DNA of 64,000 nt from Pigmentiphaga daeguensis (GCF_039523035.1 NZ_BAAAEN010000010.1:62001-126000); one strand, 5' to 3'; counted from the stretch's first letter, positions 27,925 to 37,197 are shown. The notes: generated by a model from the sequence alone, not told the origin. Numbers and translations are program-made.

Positions 27925-28851
27925 CTAAAGCTTGTCGATGTGCGCGGCCATGCGCTCGCGCATCGCGCGATCCGGCAATTCGCCGCGCGCCGCGCCCAGG
28001 TTGTCGATGGCGTTGGAGGCGCGGCTGGTGGCAGGGGTGGCGCAGGTGATGGCGGGATGGGCGATCACGAACTTCAGGAAGAATTGCGCCCACGACCGTA
28101 TGCCGATCTCGGCCGCCCAGGGCGGCACGTCGTGGCCGCGCACCTTGTCCCACAGCCGCGTGCGGCCGAACGGCGCGTAGGCCAGCACCGCGATGCCGCG
28201 GTCGGCTGCCAGCGGCAGGACGCGTTCTTCCATCACGCGGTTGTCGATGGCGTAGTCCACGCCGATGAAGTCCAGCGGTTCGTGCCGCATGGCCTGCTCC
28301 AGCATGTCGTACTGCCGGGGAAAGGTGGTGGTGACGCCGGCATAGCGGATGCGCTTGTGGTCGCGCAATTCCTTGAGCAGGCCGAATTGCGTCGCGACGT
28401 CGCCCATGTTGTGGACCTGGATCAGGTCGATCACCGGCTTGCCGACCCGCTGGAACGAGGCCTCGACCTGCGCCCGTGCCTGCTCCAGGTCGGCCCGTCC
28501 GCCCCGGGCCACGTTCAGCTTGGTGGCCCAGAACAGCTTGCCGGCCATGTCGTTCTCGCGCACGATCTGCCCGGCCACTTCTTCCGAGGCGCCGTAGGCC
28601 GGGGCGGTGTCGAACACCGTGCCGCCCTGCTCGATCATGGCGGCGAAGACCTCGCGCAGCCGCTGTTTCTCGTCGCCCGCCGCGGTGCTCGAAAAGGTGG
28701 CCGAGCTGCCCAGGCCGACCACGGGCAGCCGTTCGCCGGAGCGGGGGATGGGCCGGGTGATGACCGGCGCGGAGGCATCGGCCCCCCAGGACCACGCGGG
28801 CGCGGCGGTGGCGGCCAGCGCGAGTTTCAGCGATGCGCGGCGAGTAATCAT
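27925..28851 (-). CDS. Aldo/keto reductase with Tat-type signal
   Basis: The 308-residue protein begins MITRRASLKLALAAT, a twin-arginine leader, then a TIM barrel. GTVFDTAPAYGASEEVAG holds the catalytic Asp and Tyr; ATKLNVARGG holds Lys; IDLIQVHNMGD carries His. The leader predicts a periplasmic enzyme, which is less common for this family. Its start overlaps the stop of the upstream transporter gene by 4 bp. Confidence 0.87.
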   Translation of the reverse strand: MITRRASLKLALAATAAPAWSWGADASAPVITRPIPRSGERLPVVGLGSSATFSSTAAGDEKQRLREVFAAMIEQGGTVFDTAPAYGASEEVAGQIVRENDMAGKLFWATKLNVARGGRADLEQARAQVEASFQRVGKPVIDLIQVHNMGDVATQFGLLKELRDHKRIRYAGVTTTFPRQYDMLEQAMRHEPLDFIGVDYAIDNRVMEERVLPLAADRGIAVLAYAPFGRTRLWDKVRGHDVPPWAAEIGIRSWAQFFLKFVIAHPAITCATPATSRASNAIDNLGAARGELPDRAMRERMAAHIDKL

Positions 28852-30179
28852 GGTTCGGTCCTTTTCTGCAAGACGGGAAAGACGGTGGAAGCCGCCGGCT
28901 CCGTGCCCGGAGTGGCCGACGCCATGCGCTGCTGGGCGCGGCCCAGCCACAACGCCAGGCCGATCCAGGCGAAGGCCAGCGGCACGGCCACGCCGGCGAT
29001 CGCGTACAACCCCATCGCCAGCCGGCCCAGCGCGCCTTCGAACTGCGCGCCGGCCACGTCGCCGAAGCGATAGACGAAGGTGTCGATGAAGGCCTTGGCC
29101 TTGTACTTGTCCTCGCGGTCGAGCACGGTGAACAGCGTTTCGCGGGCGGGCCGCATGATGGCCCGCTGCACCGCGCGGAACGCGGCCTCGAAGGCGATCA
29201 ACGCGGCCAGCGACCCGACCAGGGCCAGGCCGACGAAGCCCAGCGCGGTGGTCAGCGGCAGCAGGGCCAGCGTCACGGCCACGCCCAGCCGCTTCATCAG
29301 GTGTCCGGCCAGGACGAGCTGGATCGCCAGCGTGGCGGTCTGGGTCAGCATGTCGATGCGCGCGAACAGCGCGGTGCGTCCGTCCAGTTCGTGTCCCAGC
29401 GCGGCCACCATCTGCAGCCGCGTGAAATACAGGAAGGTCGCCATCACCGCCAGGATGACCACGTAGGCCGCGATGCCGGCCAGGTAGCGCGACCGCGCCA
29501 GGGCCTTGATGCCCTCCCAGGCGCCGCCGCCGATGCGCTCCGCGTCATGGGCTTTCCGCCCGGCGGGGGCCGCGGCGGACGGCTGGCGCACGATGCCCCA
29601 GCCCAGCGCCAGCGCCAGCAGCAGGAAGCCCGCGGACACCAGCAGCAGGCCCGCCGTCCCCACGGCACGCACCAGCACCGACGCCAGCCATGGCCCGAAG
29701 ATCGCGCCCAGCGTACCGCCCACCGAGATCAGGCCGAAGAAGCGCTTGCCCTGCTCCAGCGTGAAGCGGTCGGCCATCAGTGCCCAGAACACCATGGTCG
29801 AGAACAGGTTGAACACGCTGAACCAGACGTAGAACACCTGCCCGCTGGCCGTGCCCACGGCGGCCGGCGCCCAGGCCAGCAGCAGGTAGAAGCCGGCCAG
29901 GCTGGCGGCGAAGAACAGATAAGTCGCGCCGATGAACTGCATGCGCCGGAACCGGCTGACCAGCAGGCCGAACACCGGATTGACCAGCAGCGTGACGACG
30001 GCCGTGCCCACGAACAGCCAGCGCACGGCATCCAGGCCGCCGCGCATGCCCAGGGCTTCGCGGGCGGGGCGCAGCATCATCAGCGCGGTCAGCACGCAGA
30101 AGAAGAAGCCCACGGCCAGCGAAACGTGAAGGATCTCGCCGCGGCGGACGTTGAACAGACTCGGAAGGTCGAGCTTCAT
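28848..30179 (-). CDS. MFS-fold transporter related to ATP/ADP translocases
   Basis: The 443-residue integral membrane protein has about 12 hydrophobic segments, beginning LHVSLAVGFFFCVLTALMML after a short FNVRRGE N terminus. LRPAREALG and the later IMRPARETLFTVLDREDKYKAKAFIDT region resemble the NTP/NDP exchange transporter (Tlc-like) class. These sit in free-living bacteria with unknown substrates. Co-transcribed with the aldo/keto reductase through ATGA. Confidence 0.75.
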   Translation of the reverse strand: MKLDLPSLFNVRRGEILHVSLAVGFFFCVLTALMMLRPAREALGMRGGLDAVRWLFVGTAVVTLLVNPVFGLLVSRFRRMQFIGATYLFFAASLAGFYLLLAWAPAAVGTASGQVFYVWFSVFNLFSTMVFWALMADRFTLEQGKRFFGLISVGGTLGAIFGPWLASVLVRAVGTAGLLLVSAGFLLLALALGWGIVRQPSAAAPAGRKAHDAERIGGGAWEGIKALARSRYLAGIAAYVVILAVMATFLYFTRLQMVAALGHELDGRTALFARIDMLTQTATLAIQLVLAGHLMKRLGVAVTLALLPLTTALGFVGLALVGSLAALIAFEAAFRAVQRAIMRPARETLFTVLDREDKYKAKAFIDTFVYRFGDVAGAQFEGALGRLAMGLYAIAGVAVPLAFAWIGLALWLGRAQQRMASATPGTEPAASTVFPVLQKRTEP

Positions 30180-30372
30180 GAGCGGTTCCGGTTCGTGGGG
30201 GCCGGCCCGCGCGCCGGCCCGGACAGCATATCGGTTTTCGGCCCATCAGGACCAGGAAGGCCGCCCGGATGGTGAACGATCATTGAAAGTGGGTAGTTAC
30301 TGTCAGTAATCGCGCGATATCATTGCGGGGTTTGCCGGATGTCCGGCGGCATCTCGAAGAACAAGGAACCCC

Positions 30373-30777
30373 ATGCGCCTCGCCTCCCGTCCCTATTCGA
30401 TCTTCCTGCTCGCCCTGTTCGCGCTGCTGTTGTCGGCCTGCTCCGGCGGCAAGCCCGAGTCCGCCATCGAGGATTTCTATCGCGCGGCGGCCAAGGGCGA
30501 CGTGGAAACGGCCACCGAGCAGATCTCCTTCGCCCAGGTGCCCGCCGCGCAGATGGTGCAGGCCAAGGGCAAGGTCCAGATGATCGTGGGCGAAATGCAG
30601 AACCGCATCAAGGCCAACGACGGCCTGGACAAGATCGAGATGGACCAGGTCACCGTCGACGAGGCGGGCAAGACCGCGCAGGTGCGGGCCCGCATCAAAT
30701 ACAAGAACGGCAAGGACCAGACCCAGGTCCACAAGCTGGTCAACGAAGACGGAACCTGGAAGATCCTGCTCAAGTGA
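30373..30777 (+). CDS. DUF4878-type lipoprotein
   Basis: The 134-residue protein has a lipoprotein signal ending LLLSAC, with lipid-modified Cys23 or so. A small NTF2-like fold follows: ESAIEDFYRAAAKGDVETA, then charged strands ending DGTWKILLK. The fold is known, the function is not. Its stop overlaps the GTG start of the next gene (GTGA), so the two are translated together. Confidence 0.83.
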   Translation: MRLASRPYSIFLLALFALLLSACSGGKPESAIEDFYRAAAKGDVETATEQISFAQVPAAQMVQAKGKVQMIVGEMQNRIKANDGLDKIEMDQVTVDEAGKTAQVRARIKYKNGKDQTQVHKLVNEDGTWKILLK

Positions 30778-31376
30778 CGTCCGCCCGCGCCGCGCTGCGC
30801 CGGTCGGGCGGCGCGTTGCTGCTGGCGCTGCTGGGCGCGGCGGCGCACGCGGCGGACGCGCTGGCGCCCGGCGCCCGGGAGGGGGATCTGATCTTTCGCG
30901 AAGGCACCGAGGCGGTCAGCGCCGCCGTCATGGCGGTCGACCGTGGCGCCTACAGCCACGTCGGCATGCTGGTGGGCCAGCCGGGAAGCTGGCGGGTCGT
31001 GCACGCCACGCCCTCCGAAGTGCGCGGCCGGCCCGACGGCGTCGTGGTCGATACCCTGGCGTTTTTCACCGACGCGCGGCGGTCCAGGCGGCATGCGGTC
31101 TACCACGTCCAGGCCGGCGACGACGCGCGCCGGCGCGCCGTCGGCCTGGCGTTGTCCATGCGTGGACGTCCGTTCCGCATCGCCGATCCGGCGGGGACCT
31201 ATTGCACCGAGCTCGTCTGGAAGGCCTGGCGCGATGCCGGGCTGGACCTGGAGGTACGGTTCACTCCGCTGGCGCTGCCCCTGATGCCGGGACGCTATCT
31301 GTTGCCGAGCGATCTGCTGGCGTCGCCCCGGCTGCGGCCGCTGGCGCAGGACGTGCTCTTGCCGGCAGGAAGCTAG
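30774..31376 (+). CDS. YiiX/NlpC-P60-like permuted papain-fold hydrolase
   Basis: The 200-residue protein starts at a GTG that overlaps the lipoprotein stop. A hydrophobic signal segment (ALLLALLGAAAHAA) is followed by GDLIFREG, then YSHVGMLVG with the active-site His and GTYCTELVWKAW with the active-site Cys. This is the order of permuted NlpC/P60 enzymes such as YiiX. Probably a periplasmic amidase or acyl hydrolase acting on cell-wall or lipid substrates. It ends tail-to-tail with the HD gene, sharing CTAG. Confidence 0.8.
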   Translation: MTSARAALRRSGGALLLALLGAAAHAADALAPGAREGDLIFREGTEAVSAAVMAVDRGAYSHVGMLVGQPGSWRVVHATPSEVRGRPDGVVVDTLAFFTDARRSRRHAVYHVQAGDDARRRAVGLALSMRGRPFRIADPAGTYCTELVWKAWRDAGLDLEVRFTPLALPLMPGRYLLPSDLLASPRLRPLAQDVLLPAGS

Positions 31377-31951
31377 GCCTGCTGCTGCGTCAGCTGCTCG
31401 AACAGGTCGAACAACCGGGGATCGCTCTTGCGCCCCCGTTCCTCGCGCATGATCCGCATGATGTCCCCGTGCGTGCGCGGCCGCTGGTAGGGCCGCGTCG
31501 AGGCCATCGCGTCATAGCTGTCGGCCAGGTTCACGATGCGCGACAGCAGCGGGATCTGCTCTCCATGCAGGCCGTCGGGATAGCCCGCGCCGTCGAACCA
31601 TTCGTGGTGATGGCGGATGGCCGTGGCGACCACGCCCGCATCGCCGCAGCGAACGGCGGCGAAGATGCGCTCGCCGCGCTCGGAATGAGTCATCATCAGC
31701 TCGCGCTCTTCGGCATCCAGGCGGCCCGGCTTGAGCAGGACCGCGTCGGGAATGCCGATCTTGCCTATGTCGTGGAAGCGCGCGGCCGCGGCCAATAGTC
31801 CGAGTTCGTTCGCGGGCAGGCCGCAGGCGCTGCCCAGCATCCAGGCAAGTCGGCCCACGCGGCCGCAATGCTCGTGGGTTTCAGCACAGCGTTCGCCGAG
31901 CGCGATGAAAAGGGGATCGAGGGTGGGCTGTTCGGGGATGATGTCGGACAT
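31373..31951 (-). CDS. HD-GYP-like phosphohydrolase domain protein
   Basis: The 192-residue protein has the metal site H-D in ARFHDIGKIGIPD, then IRHHHEWFDGAGYPDGLHGEQIPLLSRIVNLADSYDAM, described in parts. This includes GAGYPDG, the hallmark of the HD-GYP class that degrades cyclic di-GMP. The usual sensor domain is absent, giving a stand-alone catalytic domain. The ATG at 31951 is chosen, with 31975 possible. Convergent with the YiiX-like gene. Confidence 0.83.
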   Translation of the reverse strand: MSDIIPEQPTLDPLFIALGERCAETHEHCGRVGRLAWMLGSACGLPANELGLLAAAARFHDIGKIGIPDAVLLKPGRLDAEERELMMTHSERGERIFAAVRCGDAGVVATAIRHHHEWFDGAGYPDGLHGEQIPLLSRIVNLADSYDAMASTRPYQRPRTHGDIMRIMREERGRKSDPRLFDLFEQLTQQQA

Positions 31952-32112
31952 CGGTCGATTGCGGGACAAAATCATGCGAATTCTACCGCGCGGCGCCCGG
32001 ACCCATCGTGGTACCCTGGCGCCCGGCGGACGACGGAAGCCCACCGCAGGCCTTCCGCCAGGCCGTCGTCCTCGCGCCTGATGCGCGGGGCCCAGCATGG
32101 GTGTCTGACGAT

Positions 32113-33360
32113 ATGGCTTCCCCTCCACTGGTCGATTCCAGGGCGTCCTGGATCATCGCTACCGCCGCCCTCTGCTGCCTGGGCATGACCTTCGGCGCTC
32201 CGCTCATCTCCACGGTCGGGCTCAAGGCCATCGCCGGCGAAATGGGAGGCGCCCGATCCGTGCCCGCGCTGGGAGGCTCGCTGGCCTGGCTCGGCTCCGC
32301 CGTGGGCGGCGTGATGATGGGCCGGCTCGCGCATCGCTTCGGCGTGCGCTGGACCGTGATGGCCGGTTCCGTGTCGGTCTGCCTGGGGCTGTTCATCTCC
32401 ACATTGGGCGAACCCTGGCTGCTGTACATCGGCCACGGCGTCTTCATCGGATTCCTCGGCATGGGCGGCCTGAACGCGCCGCTGTACGTCTACGTCAGCC
32501 AATGGTTCGAACGCCGGCGCGGCTCCGCGCTGGCCCTGCTCTCCAGCGGAAGCTACATCGCCGGCGTCGTCTGGCCCCTGGTGTTCGAACACACCATCGC
32601 CACCTGGGGCTGGCGCGCGACCATGATGGGATACGGCCTGCTCGAGGCCGGCATCGTCCTGATGCTGGCATCGCGCTTCCTGCGGCCCGTCGCCGACACC
32701 GCCGTCCGCGCGGCGGATCGCCAGGGCGGCGAACGGTCCACCGTATTCGGGCTGCGTCCCAACATCGCCTTCGCCATGCTGGCGGGCGCGGCCTTCCTCT
32801 GCTGCATTCCCATGGCCATGCCGCAAAGCCATCTCGTCGCGCTGTGCTCCGACCGCGGCCTGCCGGCGGCCGTGGGCGCCGCGATGCTCTCGGTCCTGCT
32901 GGCCGCGGCCTTCATCAGCCGGCAGGCGTGGGGGCTCGTCGCCGACCGCATCGGCGGGTTGCGCACGGCGCTGATCAGCTCCGTGATGCAGGCCACCGCC
33001 GTTTCCGGCTACCTGTACGTGACCGAACAGTTCGGCCTTTTCACCGTCTCCATCGCGTTCGGGCTGGGTTTCAGCGCGCTGATCCCGGCCTATGTGCTGG
33101 CCGTGCGCGAGGCCTTTCCCGCGAAGGAAGCCTATTGGCGCGTACCGTCGTTGATGCTGATGAGCGGATGCGGCATGGCGGTGGGCGGGTGGCTGGCGGG
33201 CTACATGTACGACCGGTATGCGTCGTACGATCCGGCGTTCTTCACGGGCGTGCTGTCCAATGTGGCGAATCTGGCGCTGCTGGGGACGCTCGTCGTGTTG
33301 CAGTTCCGCTGGATGCGGCGGGCGGTGGCGAAGGCCGCGGCGCCGTCCGGCTTGGGTTAG
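32113..33360 (+). CDS. MFS transporter (oxalate/formate or monocarboxylate-type)
   Basis: The 415-residue protein has 12 predicted membrane segments. The MFS loop motif is seen as GRLAHRFGVRW after segment 2, with a second pseudo-repeat at GLVADRIGGLR. WFERRRGSALALLSSGSYIAG is typical of the monocarboxylate/OFA branch. Substrate unknown. Start uncertain; GTG at 32101 also possible. The stop overlaps the convergent YaiI gene. Confidence 0.85.
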   Translation: MASPPLVDSRASWIIATAALCCLGMTFGAPLISTVGLKAIAGEMGGARSVPALGGSLAWLGSAVGGVMMGRLAHRFGVRWTVMAGSVSVCLGLFISTLGEPWLLYIGHGVFIGFLGMGGLNAPLYVYVSQWFERRRGSALALLSSGSYIAGVVWPLVFEHTIATWGWRATMMGYGLLEAGIVLMLASRFLRPVADTAVRAADRQGGERSTVFGLRPNIAFAMLAGAAFLCCIPMAMPQSHLVALCSDRGLPAAVGAAMLSVLLAAAFISRQAWGLVADRIGGLRTALISSVMQATAVSGYLYVTEQFGLFTVSIAFGLGFSALIPAYVLAVREAFPAKEAYWRVPSLMLMSGCGMAVGGWLAGYMYDRYASYDPAFFTGVLSNVANLALLGTLVVLQFRWMRRAVAKAAAPSGLG

Positions 33361-33845
33361 GCTGAAGGCGGTGTCCCGCGAGGCCGGCCAGCCGCGGCGT
33401 TTTGCAGGAACCGGTCCAGCGCATTGCCGAACGCCCGCCGGTCCGCCTGGCTGAACGCCGCCGGCCCGCCGGTCGCCACGCCGCTGGACCGCAGTTCCTC
33501 CAGCATGTCCCGCATGGCCAGGCGCTCGCCTATGGTCGCCTCGGTATAGCGCTCGCCGCGCGGGTTCAGGACCGCCGCGCCCTTTTTCAGCACCTCGGCC
33601 GCCAGCGGAATGTCGCCCGTGATCACGAGGTCCCCCTCTGCCGCCTGTTCGGCGATGTAGGCATCGGCCACGTCGAAGCCGCGCGGCACCTGGACCGCGT
33701 TCACCCAGCGCGACGGCGGCGTGCGCAGCATCTGGTTGGCGACCAGCGTGACCTGGACGGCGCAGCGGTCGGCGGCGCGGAACAGGATGTCCTTGACGAC
33801 GGCGGGGCAGGCGTCGGCGTCTACCCAGATGCGGAGGGGATTCAT
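33357..33845 (-). CDS. YaiI/YqxD family (DUF188) protein
   Basis: The 162-residue protein opens MNPLRIWVDADACP with the conserved DADACP block. LVANQMLRTP, DVADAYIAEQAAEGDLVITGDIPLA and LNPRGERYT follow, the family signature in order. The fold is PIN/NYN-like and nuclease activity is suspected; the cellular role is unknown. It is the last recognisable ordinary chromosomal gene before the Fic gene and the island. Confidence 0.93.
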   Translation of the reverse strand: MNPLRIWVDADACPAVVKDILFRAADRCAVQVTLVANQMLRTPPSRWVNAVQVPRGFDVADAYIAEQAAEGDLVITGDIPLAAEVLKKGAAVLNPRGERYTEATIGERLAMRDMLEELRSSGVATGGPAAFSQADRRAFGNALDRFLQNAAAGRPRGTPPSA

Positions 33846-33895
33846 GATGGCGTTGGTGTCGAGGTGATTCAGGATGATCGCATTTTCTGCAGAAC

Positions 33896-33952
33896 GGGTG
33901 TAAATGGGTGTGGTAATGGGATAGAAACCAATAATTGGGTGTAAATGGGTGT
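33896..33952. repeat. Two 16-bp direct repeats upstream of the Fic gene
   Basis: GGGTGTAAATGGGTGT occurs at 33896-33911 and again at 33937-33952, 41 bp apart (about four helical turns). The second ends 13 bp before the Fic start codon, so a bound protein could block transcription or translation. The Fic protein has its own C-terminal winged helix and may bind here; that is inference. Confidence 0.6.
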
Positions 33953-33965
33953 AGGATTGGATGCC

Positions 33966-35015
33966 ATGATTCGTACCGACACCCTCCAGATCACCCCGGA
34001 GATACTTCGCCTGATCGCCGGCATCGATGAGTTCAAGGGAGCTTGGCGCGCCCTGGGCACGCTCGCGCCGGACCGATTGTCGGCGCTGCGACGGGTCGCG
34101 ACCATCGAAAGCATCGGTTCCTCGACCCGGATCGAGGGCAGCAAGCTGTCCGACCGCGAAGTCGAACGCCTGCTCTCTAACCTGCAGATCAAGTCGTTCG
34201 AGACCCGCGATGAGCAGGAAGTGGCAGGCTATGCCGAGGTCATGGAGCTGGTGTTCTCGTCCTGGCAGGACATCACACTGACAGAGAATCACATCCGGCA
34301 GTTGCACCGCGACCTGCTGGCCTACAGCGACAAGGACGCCTGGCATCGCGGCAACTACAAGACAACCACCAACAGCGTGGCCGCGTTCGACGAACAAGGC
34401 AAACCGTTGGGAGTGGTGTTCGAAACCGCCACGCCTTTCGACACACCGCGCCTGGCGGCCGAGCTGGTCGCCTGGTTCAACGAGGAGCTCGGCGCCGGCC
34501 GCCTGCATCCCCTGCTAATCATCGGTATCTGGGTGGTCGTGTTCCTGGAAATCCATCCCTTCCAGGACGGCAACGGCCGCTTGAGCCGGGTGCTGACCAC
34601 TCTGCTGCTGTTGCGGGCCGGCTATGCCTACGTGCCCTACAGCTCGCTCGAAAGCGTCATCGAGCAGAACAAGGAGACCTATTACCTCGCGCTGCGCCAG
34701 ACCCAGGGCAGCATCCGCACCGACAATCCCGACTGGCATCCCTGGCTGGCGTTCTTCCTGCGCGCGCTATCGCAGCAGGTACGCCGGCTGGAACGCAAGG
34801 TCGAGCGCGAGAAACTGGTGCTGGCCAGGCTGCCGGATCTGGCGTTGCAGATCGTCGAATTCGTGCGTGAGCACGGTCGCATCACCATGGCCGAGGCGAT
34901 CCGCCTGACCAGCGGCAATCGCAACACGCTGAAGCAGCACTTCAGGACCCTGGTGGAGCAGGGCCATCTGATGCAGCATGGTGCTGGTCGCGGAACCTGG
35001 TATGAGCTGCGTTGA
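33966..35015 (+). CDS. Fic-family AMP-transferase with C-terminal winged helix
   Basis: The 349-residue protein has the class II inhibitory helix near residues 52-58 (SSTRIEG, with the Glu that blocks ATP). The catalytic motif HPFQDGNGR lies at 197-205, complete. The C terminus, IVEFVREHGRITMAEAIRLT, looks like a winged helix. Fic enzymes transfer AMP to hydroxyl groups of target proteins. It ends 9 bp before the left attachment repeat, so it lies outside the island as I define it. ATG 33966 chosen; ATG 33945 lies inside an upstream repeat. Confidence 0.9.
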   Translation: MIRTDTLQITPEILRLIAGIDEFKGAWRALGTLAPDRLSALRRVATIESIGSSTRIEGSKLSDREVERLLSNLQIKSFETRDEQEVAGYAEVMELVFSSWQDITLTENHIRQLHRDLLAYSDKDAWHRGNYKTTTNSVAAFDEQGKPLGVVFETATPFDTPRLAAELVAWFNEELGAGRLHPLLIIGIWVVVFLEIHPFQDGNGRLSRVLTTLLLLRAGYAYVPYSSLESVIEQNKETYYLALRQTQGSIRTDNPDWHPWLAFFLRALSQQVRRLERKVEREKLVLARLPDLALQIVEFVREHGRITMAEAIRLTSGNRNTLKQHFRTLVEQGHLMQHGAGRGTWYELR

Positions 35016-35024
35016 GCCGCGGCG

Positions 35025-35043
35025 CTCACTTCCCGATGCAGAA
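35025..35043. repeat. Left attachment repeat (attL)
   Basis: CTCACTTCCCGATGCAGAA is identical to 60000-60018, the stop and final codons (FCIGK) of mnmE read on the plus strand. The copy here is detached from any mnmE gene, as expected for the distal att site. Confidence 0.88.
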
Positions 35044-35440
35044 GCGGCATTTATCCCGCATGTCGTTGATTTTCAAGGCAGTCATGGCGGTTACGAAACG
35101 CGCTTGGACCTATTCTTGGACCCAAATACCAAGCGTGTCCCTTGGTGGCGGCGGATGGCCCTCCCTGGACGCTCCCCGCGCTCTCGTCGCCGGTGCAGCG
35201 CGCCAGCAAGCGGTCTGATCAAGGACGGCGAACATGGCCATCGGCGTTCAGCAACGTCCAATGACCGTAGCGAAGGCTCATTTTCCCACCTCCTGACTCG
35301 AACACCAAGGATGTTGCGCCCTGCTTCAGCCCGAAAAAACGGGAGGCGCGCAGTTCGGATTGATGGCTGCGGCAGCGGCGATGCCGGGGTGAGATGACGG
35401 CTCCTTTGGCCAGTTGGCCGATACCGATAGGAGCCTCGCC
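35044..35440. other. Left island end, no convincing gene
   Basis: About 400 bp between attL and the STY4528-type gene. It holds CTTGGACC at 35103-35110 and CTTGGACCC at 35115-35123, which recur next to attR at 59988 and are candidate integrase arm sites. Short open frames on both strands show no family features. AGGAG near 35427 belongs to the next gene. Confidence 0.5.
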
Positions 35441-36610
35441 ATGTCACACCCAACCTCAGACATCATCACCCCCAAAGCCCTGTTGCTCGACGAGCGGTTG
35501 ACGCCACTGGAGCGTAACGCCTGGCTGACTTTTCGCTCGCTGGCCGGCAGCGACGGCACCGTGGTCCTCAGCTACGACGCGCTGCGCGGATACCTGCCCA
35601 GCGCGCCGGGCAGCAAGCGGGCTGCCCTCGAAACCGTGTCCAGGGCCGTGCTGTGCCTGCGGCTGTCCACCTGGATCGCCTTGGTCGAGTACCGCCGCAA
35701 TCCCATGACCGGCTTCTCGATGGCCAGCCGCTATGCGGTGCGGAATCAGCCGCTCGCGTTCGACGACGCCTGCCTGGAAGACGAAGACTACCTGCCGCTG
35801 CTGGAACGGGCGCTCGGCCACGCCAGCGCGACGATCCGCCAACTGGCGCAGTCCATTCTCGACGAGGCCATGCGCCATCCAGACAGGTTGGGAAAGCTGC
35901 CCGCAACAATGCAAGAGCAGATCAGGCGCTTGCAACACCGGGGCGATGACCATGATCCGGGCAGTCCTGGTGGTTCAACTCCGCGCGATGCCCTTGTGCC
36001 CGAAGCCAGCGGCGACATTCCGAAACCCGTTCCGGCATCTGCCGCAACAGTACGTACTGTAGAAAAAGAAGTATTAAAAGAAGTACGTACGTACCGCTCA
36101 CCACCCGAAGTGCAGGGATCGGGGCCGGATGTGCCAGCCCGCTTCCGGCAACTGCCACAGGATCAGCAACGAGTTCTCACCGCGCGTCTCAGGGGCTTGC
36201 CTCCGGAGCAACGCCTGGCGGTGCTGGCCGAGTGGGACGCGCGCTGCGAATCCGGTGGTGTGCACAACGCTATCGCCTACCTCTACGGGTTGATCAAGAA
36301 GGCCGTGGAAGGCGTGTTCAAGCTCTGGGCGGCGCGCAAATCCGCCCCGCAGCAGACACCCGTGCAGGCCGTCAGCGACAGCCAGCATGACTCGCCGCCG
36401 GCTCTTTCTCCATCGTCCAGCAGCCAAGCCGCAAAGCCTGCATCGCGAGAGGTGGCGCAACGGCATCTGGATCAGATCAGGCGCATGTTGAAGACCCCAT
36501 CGCTGCCCATCGGGCAGATTATCGGGTGCATGGCTGACAGCGGAATGCTGCCAACAGCCCCGGGAAACACGCCTGCTGCTGCAAAGCTGGGGCCGCTGGG
36601 TTCGGCGTGA
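35441..36610 (+). CDS. STY4528-type island replication/helicase-associated protein
   Basis: The 389-residue protein has an N terminus (PKALLLDERLTPLERNAWLTFRSLA) that looks like a replication-initiator winged helix. A middle part, RYAVRNQPLAFDDACLEDEDYL, and a variable Ser/Pro-rich C terminus follow. It matches the STY4528 family first named in the SPI-7 island and common in ICE backbones. ATG 35441 is chosen because AGGAG lies 7 bases before it. Here it seems to be an ICE remnant, since neighbouring replication and transfer genes are missing. Confidence 0.75.
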   Translation: MSHPTSDIITPKALLLDERLTPLERNAWLTFRSLAGSDGTVVLSYDALRGYLPSAPGSKRAALETVSRAVLCLRLSTWIALVEYRRNPMTGFSMASRYAVRNQPLAFDDACLEDEDYLPLLERALGHASATIRQLAQSILDEAMRHPDRLGKLPATMQEQIRRLQHRGDDHDPGSPGGSTPRDALVPEASGDIPKPVPASAATVRTVEKEVLKEVRTYRSPPEVQGSGPDVPARFRQLPQDQQRVLTARLRGLPPEQRLAVLAEWDARCESGGVHNAIAYLYGLIKKAVEGVFKLWAARKSAPQQTPVQAVSDSQHDSPPALSPSSSSQAAKPASREVAQRHLDQIRRMLKTPSLPIGQIIGCMADSGMLPTAPGNTPAAAKLGPLGSA

Positions 36611-36618
36611 GACAGATA

Positions 36619-36649
36619 GGGCCGTCACTGCTCGCCGCAGTGACGGCCC
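36619..36649. terminator. Perfect 12-bp stem-loop after the STY4528-type gene
   Basis: GGGCCGTCACTG, a 7-base loop (CTCGCCG) and CAGTGACGGCCC form a perfect hairpin starting 9 bp after the stop codon. There is no T-tract, so it could be a Rho-assisted terminator or a protein-binding palindrome. Confidence 0.55.
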
Positions 36650-37197
36650 GGCGAACTGCAGCAGGAATGCGGGTTGGCACAGCATCGCATTGATGGCTGC
36701 GCACATGACGATGCCCCGGCACACTGGCCCAGCAACGACCTGCCGGTGGTTATGAACACCGGAACCCTGGCGCAGGTTCCTGCAAGCGCTGACCCGGCTC
36801 GCCGGGCGGAACCATCCCAGGCACACCCAGGCTCGCTTGGTGTGCCGCCCTACCCATGGGCAGAGCCATATCCTCATCCTCGGCGTGGTTCGTCTCGCCA
36901 TCGTCGCAACACACGTCCACCGTTCCAGGCACTCGTTGCTGGTCGCCCGTCCTCGCGCGGCCTGCCGACACCTTTTCTACCACCGCACCACAGGAGGTAC
37001 TCATCCCAGCACACCGCGTTGTCGTCCCTTGCCATTCCTCCGCCCGGCCTTCCCACAGGAAGCAAGGCGGACGCCTCATTCGAGGCCACAGGTGAACTGA
37101 GCACCTGGCCCTTGCCCTTCGGGGATCTCGCCTTGGCGAGTTGGCACAAACACTGACCCTTGTATCTCAGCCCCCAAGCCGATGGAGGCCCACGCCA
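36650..37197. other. Gap of about 550 bp without a convincing gene
   Basis: Open frames here (up to 160 codons on the plus strand) are Pro/Ser/His-rich with no recognisable domain or good start, and overlap others on the opposite strand. The final part contains the GGAGG ribosome site of the next integrase. It may hold regulatory DNA or decayed ICE sequence. Confidence 0.4.

Noticed and set aside
27656..28795. 379-codon frame overlapping the aldo/keto reductase
   Set aside because: Same strand, other frame, Arg/Gly/Ala-rich and without family features; the reductase frame has all catalytic motifs.
33885..33895. Third attachment copy before the Fic gene (TTCTGCAGAA resembles TTCTGCATC)
   Set aside because: Only seven bases match in a row; not enough to claim a second nested island.
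36674..37156. 160-codon open frame in the left part of the island as a gene
   Set aside because: Pro/Ser/His-rich with no domain, no good ribosome site, and equally long frames on the other strand; typical of chance frames in GC-rich DNA.
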